Shown here: positions 53,473 through 64,000 of the stretch, one piece after another | How positions within the stretch are numbered: the stretch's first letter is position 1 | How the letters are laid out: each line of letters opens with the position of its first letter | Origin: Amylostereum areolatum | Taxonomy: Eukaryota > Basidiomycota > Agaricomycetes > Russulales > Stereaceae | Length of the DNA stretch: 64,000 nt | Direction of reading: 5' to 3' | NCBI GenBank assembly: GCA_012932865.1 | Contig: SAXG01000113.1 | Span: 30,239 to 94,238, forward strand | Made by a program: the position numbers and the translations under genes | The notes under the pieces: model-generated | What the model was told of the DNA's origin: nothing | The model's database searches: none | What the model saw: only the letters and a program-made list of their open reading frames with translations

Positions 53473-54182
53473 CTGATACATCCGAGTACCAATCGACGGC
53501 GCTCTCCGGCCTACCACCACCACGGTGACGATGGCATCACTACCGGTGTTCCCAAGTTCGTTCCCTTTTCGCTCCTCCGAGAACATGGCGCGAACGGACA
53601 CAACACTCTTTGCCATTTCTGGCTCCCCTTTGTATCCATAGCCGTACACTACTTTGTAGCCTGTCCATTCTACCCGATCAGTTCAACGTTCATGTTCTCG
53701 GTCCTTGTTCCGTAAACGAAGATGCTTCAGATTGTTAACAGTTATGATATCATAGTGTTATCGACATATGAAGGGTCCAGCGTACGCATGCTAGTTCGTA
53801 AATAAAGGCGCCGTTGTGTTACAATAGTGTATGGTATGTAGCCCAGGAGGGCACTGTAATCAATATGCGGAGTGCTACGAATGCGACGATTGCCAAATGT
53901 ACAGTGATGTGGGACTATATAGATGCAGTATGGAGGAGGAGGGGATACTGTAAAGAGATGCAGCTGTTAATACAGATCGGGGATGGAGGGTGGTGAGTAC
54001 AGATGCAAACGATCAGACCAGAATAAGACGAGAGAGATGCGAGATGACGAGCCATCGATATAAACCGAATTGTGAATAAAGATGTGCGATGAAGCAAATC
54101 GAAGGACGAAATCGTAAAGAATAACCTCAACTGAGAGGGCAAAAATGAGAAGGAAGGAACGAGCGCAGACAAACCGACGGAT
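53473..54182. other. Intergenic
   Basis: Convergent 3' flanks of Cia2 and the next minus-strand gene. Nothing further recognised. Confidence 0.5.
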
Positions 54183-55030
54183 TCAATCGTCGAGAAGGAA
54201 ATCCCAATCGATGACCTGAGGATGGGTTTGAGATTTGGCTTCAACACGGAGGTTCTTTGAGCTTGCGCGACGATACATCTGGCGTATCACCTCGCGTGCT
54301 GAGCGCTCGGGCGCGCCCTCTGCGACGTCCCACATGCGAAGCTGCACTGGGCCGGACGCGTATATCTCAACTTCGTCTGCACCATACTCGGTAGAGCCAT
54401 GGCGCGTCGAGGAAGAGAAATGTACGCGGGGTAGGATGTGGTTGTTGAAGCCCGCCGAGCAGGACACCTTCGGTTGGCGTACTGGAAAGCGGATGGTGCC
54501 GTTGAAGTCGGAGGGCAAGTAGAGGGTCACGGGTACGAGCCCGGAAGAATGTACGGACAAGAAGAACGGTGAACGCGGAGAGCTACGACACTGGATCCAA
54601 TGTCAGAGAATACACTAGTATGGAGCAAGGCATAAGCGAAACGTACGATTTTAGACTTGACTTCTCCACGCTGGCTGTGAATGTACATGCTCATGCGGTG
54701 GCCGGTGGGTTGGTTGTAGGCGCGATAATGAGGAAGGATAAGAGTCAGATCGATGGGTTCATCGTCAGAGTTGACGACGAAATCCCAGTCCCGTTGAGAT
54801 TGGTAGTGCACTTTTTGCGAGCCAACTAGCTTCTCGCGCTAAACTCATACAGTCAGCTCTGCAGGGGGTTCCGAGATGCCATTTTGCTCACAAGTGCACC
54901 AGGTAGTGATTCGGAGGATGACGATGACGCCTAGAAGTATCGAGAACATAGACGTAAGTGACCGTTGGCAACGCGGGAAAACATAACGACGAACCGACTT
55001 GGACGTGGAAGCTGTTGAGGGGCGGGCCAT
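54183..55030 (-). CDS. DUF7330-like protein (copy 1)
   Basis: Start MARPSTASTSK at 55030. Introns of 50-65 nt join ASSSSSESLPGAL, REKLVGSQKVHYQSQRDWDF and, in the last exon, SSGLVPVTLYLPSDFNGTIRF. The protein then reads ADEVEIYASGPVQLRMWDV, and the stop is at 54183-54185. This is the beta-rich arrangement of fungal DUF7330-type proteins: a V-x-LYLP strand, then a W-containing strand near the C-terminus. Molecular role unknown. The C-terminus WDFLLDD is acidic. Similar to the gene at 56692-57505. Confidence 0.6.
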
Positions 55031-56691
55031 TGCGGGGAGGCGTCGAACGAAAGAAAGGAGGAGAAAGGCGACAAGGCGCGAAAGGGAGATCGCGGGGTGT
55101 GTGTTATTGTTCGCAGACGGCGAAAGGACAAGAGCTATATAAGTAACGCGGCGTTCTTCCCAGCGCCGCTTTGTTCCCGCTTTAGGACGTTCTCCTTGTT
55201 TTCGCTTGACAAAAAGACCAATTAAGCGCCCAACCTTTGATGCCCATTTGGGGAATCTACGTCCCGACTGCTCGGCGCGGCGCGGCCTGCAGGCTGTCGC
55301 GCGGTGCGCATCGAACGAGAACAAGGCGTTCGCGCCAAGTTCGCGCCCACTCGCGTACCCGGCAGCAGTTGCGTATCATATGCGACACAGCGGGAACATC
55401 TACTCCGGCGTTCTCAACTCTGCAACAGTGTGACCCAGCACACGAGGCCACCTCCGGTTGCCAATGCTACAACTCTTGTCTCTGCAGATCGGTCTGAGCT
55501 CGTCATACAACCAGCACTCAACGACGGGTTAGCCAAGCGGAAGAACAACAGTCCGCAACAAGTAGTGAAGTAAGTACGATGCGATTCGGTCTGGCCTAAA
55601 ATCCGACATCAGCTAGATCGAGGCCTAGCGTGATGTATATACAGGCTTGCCTGGTAGCCGTTGTCCGCACGTATCGGGCATGCACAAGGCACGTTGCCAG
55701 ACGTTGCCCACGCAGCTGCCGGATAAGCAATTGAATGTAAAATCCATCTGCAGAAGACAAAAGCATTTCCGCACGCCATGGCTGCGTCCGTCACATATAC
55801 TACCCCCGGTCGCCACCGCGGCGGTTCATAGATCCTTGGGGACGAGTTCGGTGTCGCGGATTGACTATTGCGGCCAAAACACGGCCCATGGCATGGATAT
55901 AGTGAGCCTAAGAAGCCAGTTGACTCCTCCGGACAGGAGCGGAGTTTTCGGATTTGGATACCTTGCAGAACCACCACCAAGTCACAGTCCAGGGTGCTAA
56001 TGGGCTGTCGGAACGAATCGTCGCAGGCGCGATAAACTGAAAGGTACAATCCAGCCCCTTCCGTCTCTTTCCTGGTTCCGCCTAGTCCGTAATTGACCTT
56101 GAACTGCACACCTGTTAGCGCAGAGGAACGGCAGCCAACGCATACAGCTGGCCGGCGGCGATGAACATCTCGATTGGAAACATTGGATTGATAATACGCA
56201 CCTAACACCCCTGAGCATGAATCCATAGTTGACTCAGTCAAATGACTGTCCAACTTCCCGAGAGCACGGAATGAATACTAGTCCGACCCCAAAAAGCGAC
56301 GAGAAGCACGACCTCCCTCAGTTGAACGGCCGCTAGAAAATTGGATCTGATACTCACCGACTCCGGCGGGACCGAGTGTGCGGCATCCTGGGAAGTAGAA
56401 AAAGATACCAACCAAGGGTGCCGCGGCTAACTAAGGATACAGGGCTAACAGTTGGTGGATGGCGGTCCAGGGCTCCGGGATGTTACAGTGAACATAACGG
56501 CCAACAACGGAGTGTGTGGATGCACGTGTAAGATTGAGATGATCACGGACTATAGATGAAGTAGATAGAACGCGCCACCATATGGACGTAGCACAAACAG
56601 GGAACAAGGACGACGGAGTGGGCATGAATGGAAGGGAAATGCAGAACGTCCTTCGTCATGAATATTGAGACAGCGGGATGGAACGCCGAAA
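55031..56691. other. No confident gene
   Basis: Overlapping frames on both strands (55237-55573 on plus, 55609-56253 on minus) lack recognised domains or consistent splice patterns. It separates the two related DUF7330-like genes and may include decayed material. Confidence 0.45.
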
Positions 56692-57505
56692 TCAGTGGAA
56701 CTGCACCGTTCTCGTGAACCTCAGCCTGCGAATAAACCAGCGTGCTGGCGGTAGTCCTCCATCTCGGCGCAATAGATACAGCTTCAAGGAACCTGGATTT
56801 TCCAACTCGATCTCGTCTTCGTTGTCGGCCACGGGACCGCCAAATCGCAGTCGACCTTGGTTAAACAGGTCGGCCACGGCGGCGGTATGAGAAACACGCA
56901 AAGATCTGGCGGCAGTGTTCCTGAGTGAGATAACTCCGCAGAAGTTCCATGGGAGGATGAGCGTGACAGGCTTGCGTGCTGTTGTAATACGTAGGCCGAA
57001 ATGATGCACCTCAGCGCCAGGAAGCCGATGCTATGTCGAGAGAAGACTGTGGTGTCAACTCGTGCACGTTGCTACAGAACGGCTAACCACTCACGCACTC
57101 CACTCTAAGCCGAGCGGGACAAATCACCCTGAAGCAGCTTTTCGCCAAAGGTTCGGCCTGGGTAGAAACCGAGGGAGGGAGCAGCGAGATCTCTACACTG
57201 AGAGGCTCCTTGTGTGAGACTAGTTGGTCCACCTCGCGTTGCACGCCACCGACCGCGTTCTGTGATAAAGGGACCGATCTCCTGGTTACTATCTTGACGG
57301 GGTGTTTTCGAGTCTTCATTTTCACAAACTTGAAAGGGCGTTTGACGGTGCGCCGGAGCGCATTGCACAGGAGGGGCAGGGATCGGATACGTTTGAGTGA
57401 GTGGCGCAAAGGGTTCCGACGCAAGGATAAAGCGGGGCGGAAACGTGTGCTCAACACGGAGCGGAGTGTGCTTCCAGAAGCACTATATATCGACGGTTGG
57501 GACAT
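56692..57505 (-). CDS. DUF7330-like protein (copy 2)
   Basis: Start MSQPSIYSASGSTLRSVL at 57505. The first 90 residues are strongly basic (RRNPLRHSLKRIRSL, FKFVKMKTRKH). An intron after RLRVEC near 57100-57030 leads to the C-terminal exon, with TARKPVTLILPWNFCGVISL and DEIELENPGSLKLYLLRR, matching the LYLP...VEI layout of copy 1. The stop is at 56692. The N-terminal halves of the copies differ, so only the beta domain is shared. Function unknown. Confidence 0.55.
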
Positions 57506-58230
57506 CTGTAGCGATTCGTCAGTAAAAACAGTCGTGAGGAGGTAAAAGAAACACACGGAAAAATGAAGGGAAGAGGGCACAAGAGATATTTGTTAAGGGG
57601 GACAGTAATTGCAGAACATCCGACTCACCAGTATTTATAGTGGAAAGGAGGCGGCCAATGCGAGCAAGCATGACAGCCTCAGACAATGGAGTATAGAGTT
57701 TCAGATGATCTTTCCTGAGGCCAAAGACATTGCACACATACAGCACATGCTTGATCTTTCCTTGAAGTACAGTTGAAATTGGGAAGGAAACGGCGGTCCC
57801 CGATTAAATCTTCTGCTGCTTCTCTTTAGAGTTATGAAAAGCATCAAAGGCGTGCATGGCAAGAGAGGGCATCTTCAATGCTGACGCAAGAACTGAAGCT
57901 ACTGAAGCTGAAAGTGATAGGCAAAGGCGTGAGGCAAGCATGTCAACCATCTTCACAAACATCGCAAATTGAAAGAGCTTTTGCCTCAGGCCTCAGGCTT
58001 TTCCTGCGGGGTTAACCGGAAGCTGATCCGGTACATTCCGACGCGCCAACCGGGCAAGTCACACTGCATGAAAAGTTCGACGCGCCGCATCGAAGCCTCT
58101 ACACCTTCGCACGGATACCCTCTATGTTTGTTACAATATCTATCACATGTATAAGAAACCAAGATCTCTACCGGTGCGCGCGGGACATTTCCCACTCGCG
58201 TTCAGAGCCTAGAAAAAAATGAACATCCCT
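57506..58230. other. Intergenic
   Basis: Upstream of DUF7330-like copy 2 and 3' of the first transporter. A TATATATC near 57484 lies too close to the start to be its TATA box. Nothing else stands out. Confidence 0.4.
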
Positions 58231-60022
58231 TCAAATCCACCACGTCCCCTGGCGTTTGGCCATCATGACCCAAGCCACCGCTAAGCACAGTGTCCCAGCC
58301 AGTGTAGGCACCTGTGCGATGTCTCAGTACATCGAACGGAGGAGCCCAAAGACGACATACAGCGCTGAAGACGATCGCACGCCACCATTGGGGGCTTCCT
58401 GTTCCAAGCAGTGCTCCCGCAATGGGGCTCCCAATAAGATATGCGAAAGCTAGAACAAAGTAAGCTACACCCATGCGCGTCCTACATGTAGAGGTGAGCG
58501 TCAGCGATGTAGATTGGTGTATACCAAGAAAACATACCCAATCTCAGATGGATCGTTCGTCAATGCAGCAACCAAAGGTGCAAGTAATGTAGCAACTATG
58601 AAAAGTCTGCGTCAGTCACCCTGACTCGTTATCCCGGTGTGAGGCGCACCTGCGCCAGATATAAATCCATACAGCACCGAAAACACGATGATGCTCGTCG
58701 TGGACGTAGTCCCCAACATGGCAAAAAGCAAGATGCCCGTTCCAAAGCATGCAGGGAGATAGTTGTTGAAGACACCAATGCGATCAGAAGACCAGCTAGC
58801 AACGAGGCGACCCACAGTCGACGAGAAGCTCAGGATTGAGACCTGGACGTCAGGGTTAGCGATAAGTATGTACTACACGGTACGCACGAATACTAAGATC
58901 CATACCATATAAAAAGCAACACTAGAGCTGACACCATGAAAGACCGAGTAAAGCTGAATGTAGAATACTGACTAATGGTTAATTTCATCACGTCATACGA
59001 ACAATGGGTCGTACAAGGAAAGTAGAAGCCGCAGTTGGCCAGGAAAGATCTGTCGGAGAGCGTCAGTTGTCGTTCTCACATTCATAACGAGGATTATACT
59101 ACCCAAGAACGACGATCATGAAAGGTGCATCCTTTAGCATGTTACGCAAACCCGCGGCAGGTGCCAAGGCAGTCGGTTCACATTCCGCCCTTGAAGGTGT
59201 CGGTCCAGGAGTGATGAGTACGTTGGCCAAAAAGAGCATGCCGAGGACAAGAAATGCCGAAGCGCGCACGGTCCAGCCAAAACCCAGCTGTTGGTGATGA
59301 AGTAGTTGATTTAACATGACGGGCAGGACTGCGCCACCGATAGAACTGCCTGAAAAATATAACTAGCCTGCATATGCCCAGAAGACTGAAATCATACCAG
59401 TGAAGACGATACCCATGGCCAATGCCCGTCGCCGCTTCCAGTGACGTGTTTGCAGCGCGATAGCAGGAAGATACATAAACCCGCCACTGATCCCCATCCC
59501 AACTCCCTGCGCCAAAAACAGTTGATAATAATGGCTGAGGTCTGCGATTGACAGCAGGAAAATTCTTGCAAGAATGCCGACTCAGTCTCAACACAGCATG
59601 TAGATATCAGACTAGAGAGCTCACGAGATGATGTACACCACCGAACCGCCTATCAGAATATGCCTTGAGTACCCCATGTCAACAAGCTTGCCAGCCGGGA
59701 GTGATAACGCGGTCATGAGGAACGTCTGCGTAGAACCTATCCAACTAACGGCAGAGGAAGAAACGCCGGCCTCTCGGGTGTAAAGATCTTGAAACACGCC
59801 AAAAGCACCCCCATAACCAAAAACACAGAACATAACCAACCATCTGGAAAAAGCGATGGATAGCATCAGTGAATGGAGCCGAAACCCCGAGTATACGGCG
59901 TACCCTCCAGCGATGCTCATCCACGCCTTGACCCCGCCATCAACTTTGTGGTGATGAACCTCTTCGGATGGGAGCTCATCGATGGAAGGAACATCCGTGA
60001 CGGAATTTTTTTCTTCGTCCAT
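58231..60022 (-). CDS. MFS transporter, monocarboxylate (MCT/Mch) type, copy 1
   Basis: Twelve-helix plasma-membrane carrier. It starts MDEEKNSVTDVPSIDELP at 60022, then DGGVKAWMSIAGG and, after an intron, WLVMFCVFGYGGAFGVFQDL, the first helix with the family's GVFQ motif. Further blocks are GVSSSAVSWIGSTQTFLM, LFLAQGVGMGISGGFMYLP, RRRALAMGIVFTG (the loop 4-5 motif), FGWTVRASAFLVLGM, STVGRLVASWSSDRIGVFN and YLIGSPIAGALLG. It ends MMAKRQGTWWI with TGA at 58231-58233. About nine introns. Substrates in this family are small carboxylates, riboflavin or other organic acids and cannot be told here. The gene at 61113-62922 is a tandem paralogue in the same orientation. Confidence 0.9.
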
Positions 60023-61112
60023 GTCGAGGATGATAGTGTTTAAAGAGGAAGAGGGGAGGAAGGAAAGAGATCCGAGGTACGAAAGAAAGCGAAGGATCTT
60101 GTTTCCTCCGTGGCTATTTAAGCGAACTAGCCACCGTAACGTGTAACAAAACACGTAGGAATGCTTCGTAGTCCCCGGGGCGATGACATCTGAGAGCGTC
60201 AATGAGCGGGACGAGCCAGCGTACGTACACATGCAGACCACCGTGTGTGTATGTGCCTCGATGGGCGAGACCTCTGGCCAGTTCCTATAGGTAAACATAG
60301 GTCATCTGAGACGCAGGTTTGGGACGACTGATTGGAGGATATATGCATTGCGCACGATGACGGAAGAAGGCTTCGATGGCTGAAAGGACCCAGGCCGCGA
60401 TCTACGCGAAACATGACTGGACTGAGACTTCGGGCACGAGGTCATGCGAGAATCAAGTACGTACATGTCGAGTTCCGACCGGGTTATGCGAGAGTTCATT
60501 TTGATCTTTACGCTTCTGAGAGTTACGCGTTGGAGGTGCTCTAGATGGTCCTTACTGACCACGATACCTTGAGGATCTGCTACTACTAGTCAATCATGAT
60601 CCGCGTCAGCCACAACGTAACACTGCGCATTAACCGGAAACCCTTACTAAAGACATCTTCGAGAATCGTATCCGTATGCCTCGTACTTGATTATGGGCGC
60701 TCATACATTTTGGCCAAGTTCTATGACGGTTCACAGTGCCGCCGTTGTTGCGTCATTGCGCTCCGGGATTTGCGTTTGATAGTAGCGGAGCACCCGTACT
60801 AAGGGCCACGTAGAGAGATATTTTTACCCGAAAGGCTTCCTTCATTGTCCATGTCAAGACGTAACTGGCCTCGTGTATCGGTCGGAAACCAGTAAAAACC
60901 TGTGAAAACCAGCACACATCGGCCCTAGCTCCGGTATTGGGTGGCGGTAAGGCTGATCATGAGTACACCGACTGTGACACAAACTAAACCATACGGGGCC
61001 GGCTGACGATTGAGCATCAGAATGACCATTTATCAAGGACAGTCGCATCTGCATCTTAAGCCTGCATAGTCAAGTCAGAAAGATGAGATATAGGTCCAAG
61101 GCTCCCAACTGT
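60023..61112. other. Intergenic between tandem transporters
   Basis: About 1.1 kb, with only short frames of no recognised content. Likely promoter of copy 1 and 3' flank of copy 2. Confidence 0.5.
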
Positions 61113-62922
61113 TTAGACCCGCCAGGTCTTCTCGCGCCTGGCAACCCTAACCCATATTGGAATCAACATGAAGGAGCCCACTACTACAGGAATCTAAAGA
61201 AAGCATTAGTTGGCAGCATAGTCGACGGAAGTAAGTACGCACGGCGCTGAAGATAATTGCCCTCCACCAATGAGTATTACCGCTTCCCAGAAGGGCACCG
61301 GCTGCAGGGCTTCCTACCAAATAAGCAAACGAAACAACAGAAAAGGATGCGCCGATGCGCAATCTATAAGAGTGCGTTATAAGCGCGATGGCAGACAGCG
61401 TCATGGAAGAATGTACCCCATCTCAGAGGGATCACTTGTGAGCGTCGCAACGAGAGGTGCAAGGAGAGTGATAACTAACAATGCCGCTCATGATCAGCGT
61501 CTGCGAATGTACTTGGGAACGGACACACGAACCTGCACCAGAAGCAAAACCATACAACACGGAAAAGACGACGATACCAGGGATTGACGTGGTTGCTAAC
61601 ATGGCAAATAGAAGGACGCTGGATATTAGACAGGCGGGGACATAATTGCTAAAGACGCCAAAGTGGTCGGACGACCAGCTGGGAACGACTCGTCCAACGG
61701 TTGAGGATGCATTCATAATGGTCAACTGTGGCGGGATACAGGTTAAGTTCTGGCACATCGGGGATAAGATAAAGTGTGGGTGCTAACCATATAGAAAGCG
61801 ACGTTTGAGTTGATACCGTGAAGGATACAATACAGCTGCACGTAGAAAACTGGAAGAAGATCTGTCAGAGCGATCAGTCCACAGGGTGTATTTGAAAGCG
61901 TACGTGGAAAGTAATAGCCGCAGTTCACCAAGAAGGACCTGTAGATGCTAGTCAGTTGTCATTAACCTCCAGGAAAGCAACGAAGTCCCTGACCCCAAAG
62001 TAACAACCACAATCGGCATGTCTTTCAGCATCTTGCGCACTCCCCCCGTTCTCAGCGCGCTTCTTGGCCCCGCTTCCCCCGGGCTCATGAGGACGTTTGC
62101 AACTATAAGTAGTCCAAGAATGACAAATGCTGACGCGCGAGTGGTCCATCCAAACCCCAGGTTATTGTGATGAAGCAGTTGGTTCAACATGATGGGAAAA
62201 ACTGCCCCGCCAATGGAGCTGCCTGTAATACAGTGCATATCAGGGTGAGAGGACGACAACTACATAACACGCAATTAGATGATACCTGATGAGACGATGC
62301 CCATGGCTAATGCACGACGGCGTTCCCAATGGCGCGCCTGGAGCGCCATAGCAGGCAGATACAGAAAGCCCCCACTGAGGCCCATCCCGATACCTTGAGC
62401 CAGGAATAGTTGGTAATAACTACCCACATGGGCAAACGACAACAGGAAAAGGCTATATAGCAAGATCCCATTAGCAAGGGCCATACGAAAGGGGGGAAAG
62501 TTGTACAGACCAGAGGAAATACATCGCCGAGCCACAAATCATCACATGCCTGGCATACCCCATGTCGATCAGTTGACCAGCAGGAAGCGCCAACACCATC
62601 ATGAGAAAAGCTTGCACGGAGCCGATCCAGCTCGCCGCAGAGGACGACACACCGCCCTGCCGCGTGTACAGATCTTGAAAGACGCCGAATGCATTACCGT
62701 AGCCAAAGGAGCAAAACATAACCAACCACCTAAGAATTGATGAGAGTCATGAGACAGCTCTATCCGATGAAAGGATTGTGCTAGACGAACCCTCCGACAA
62801 CGCTACACCAAGCTCGAACACCGCCGTCCTTGCGATGGGGGATCCGCTGCGAGGGTAAATCGACGGCCAACAGATCATTCGTCACGATTGCTTTATCTTC
62901 ATGAATAGTCTTCATAGACATC
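61113..62922 (-). CDS. MFS transporter, monocarboxylate (MCT/Mch) type, copy 2
   Basis: Paralogue of copy 1 with the same exon plan. Start MSMKTIHEDKAIVTNDLL at 62922, then KDGGVRAWCSVVGG and WLVMFCSFGYGNAFGVFQDL. Other blocks: SASWIGSVQAFLMMVLALPA, SSIGGAVFPIMLNQLLHHNN, FGWTTRASAFVILGLLIVAN, STVGRVVPSWSSDHFGVFSN, and YLVGSPAAGALLGSG. It ends VRVARREKTWRV, with TAA at 61113-61115. A second ATG two codons in is also possible. The membrane segments match copy 1 closely, while the cytosolic N-terminus and the loop 6-7 stretch differ. The product should also lie in the plasma membrane. Confidence 0.9.
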
Positions 62923-63417
62923 TTTGAGGTTGGGAAGCGAAGAGGGGATGAAGTTCAAGGTTTTGCCGCTCAAGTCTTGCCGTGGTCCTGTTATATGCTA
63001 AGGTGCCAGGGGGAAGTAAGGGTAGAGACGCGAACATTCCCTACGGAAAAACACACCTCCCGGGGTACGTGTCGCAGACCACCTGGCTGTGGTTCTTGAC
63101 GTCCAGAAGGAGAACCCTACGCCCCTCGACCAATCTCTTCACACACGGAGCCGAAACCCGGTCAAAGTATGTTATCGACGTCGATCTGCGGGGATAATAG
63201 GCACCTTCGGAACCTATTTCCTTCGCAGATAAGAGCGTGAGGGTTGGAATGTCCAAATGACCGAGTCTGTCAACGACGTGTAAATAACGCCCCAATGTAT
63301 TGGATTCACTAGATGTATGCATACATTTACTGTGACCCTCTGAATCTGACCGTCAATGAACACAACACCGTCAACAGACCACATACCTGAAGACCTCCTA
63401 TACCCCTCCCCGCACTA
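62923..63417. other. Intergenic
   Basis: Promoter side of transporter copy 2 and 3' flank of the RAD18 gene. Nothing more recognised. Confidence 0.5.
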
Positions 63418-64000
63418 CTACCCAGAATCTGAATCGACGGCCATCGCCTCGCCTGGATCAGGTGTCCCGCTCCTTCGACTTTGAGATTTACTGATCAGAT
63501 TCCGTGCAGATACTGGACGCTCCAGCGCCTTGGGCCGCGCCGCCGCAACGAGTGCGTCAAATTCTGCCTTGTTGGCCTTCTGTTGCATTAATATCAGCGG
63601 TGAATCACACTCTCGACGTCCCAACAAATGAAATGACATGAAGGCTTACTCTGTACTCATCAACATTGACTTGCATGGCAACCTCCTTTGCGGTCGCTTT
63701 CTTTGCCCCTGCGTCACGTTCGCGCTCCCATTTCTTCATCTCTGCGCGAAGTTCTGGTGGCTTCTTACGTTGACGAGCGCCCCGGTCAACATTTGCATTG
63801 TATAAAGCAACCCACCTAGTGCTAGGTTCAGCAGCGAAGGAGCGGAGGTGAAAAGACATACCTTTGGTGGCGCGCGATGAGGACGTGACGGTCGCCCGTA
63901 CTGGGCAGTTCGTGTTCAGAAAGCAGATCGCGGAGCTGCTTGTCTTTGAGGACAGCATATGATACCTTGGGTATGTAATTGTCGTCGTCATCACCACCGT
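63418..64000 (-). CDS. rad18: RAD18 postreplication-repair E3 ligase, C-terminal part (cut by window end)
   Basis: RAD18 with Rad6 monoubiquitinates PCNA at stalled replication forks. The visible part has the SAP domain (YAVLKDKQLRDLLSEHELPS, then GDRHVLIARHQR, joined by splicing to WVALYNANVDRGARQRKKPP and ELRAEMKKWERERDAG). After another intron it continues KANKAEFDALVAAARPKALE and ends AMAVDSDSG with TAG at 63418-63420. The RING and zinc-finger parts would lie beyond 64000. Introns are at about 63855-63815 and about 63650-63590. Confidence 0.88.

Overview
The window is nuclear DNA of a filamentous basidiomycete, almost certainly an Agaricomycete and probably a wood-decay type close to Polyporales. 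The reasons are: compact genes cut by many introns of about 50-70 nt with GT...AG ends, GC-rich exons, a polyporopepsin-type aspartic protease pair, BTB and DUF7330-like proteins typical of mushrooms, and an Ngaro-type tyrosine-recombinase retrotransposon. The genus cannot be fixed from the sequence alone.

Layout. 1-2562 is gene-poor. 2563-8103 is one complete Ngaro-like element on the minus strand (gag, RT-RNase H, tyrosine recombinase) bounded by split direct repeats arranged A1...B1-A2...B2. Its gag and recombinase ORFs are open, but the RT-RNase H frame carries two frameshifts and a nonsense codon. 8393-10457 is a caspase-like (peptidase C14) gene. 11783-12272 is a near-complete 490-bp palindrome just upstream of glutathione reductase (12594-14383). 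14.4-18.5 kb holds hypothetical genes and a short tandem repeat. 18903-20803 encodes an AGC-family pseudokinase with all main catalytic motifs altered. 20893-25545 holds a serine beta-lactamase-like hydrolase (minus) and a secreted pepsin-type protease (plus), head to head. 26119-27418 is a secreted two-domain cupredoxin.

28-37 kb is a conserved housekeeping block: a GIY-YIG (T5orf172/DUF1766) protein, Lcp5/neuroguidin (ribosome biogenesis), PDCD5, and the Not4/CNOT4 E3 ligase, with two divergent promoters. 37.3-43.9 kb is mostly intergenic, with a Pro/Ser-rich protein of unknown function, a BTB protein, a 24-C homopolymer and a small A-tailed insertion flanked by a 16-bp target duplication. 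43948-44727 is a GNAT acetyltransferase. 45022-48843 is a second hydrolase/aspartic-protease pair, paralogous to the first but tail to tail. 50.4-53.5 kb holds DCN1 (neddylation) and Cia2/MIP18 (cytosolic Fe-S assembly), again divergent. 54-57.5 kb holds two DUF7330-like genes, 58.2-62.9 kb two tandem MFS monocarboxylate-type transporters, and 63.4 kb to the end the C-terminal part of RAD18.

No operon or gene cluster with one joint function is evident. The most interesting content is structural: the retrotransposon with CpG-only divergence between its repeats, the hairpin element, the short retroposed insertion, the degenerate AGC kinase, and the duplicated hydrolase/protease pair with changed relative orientation.
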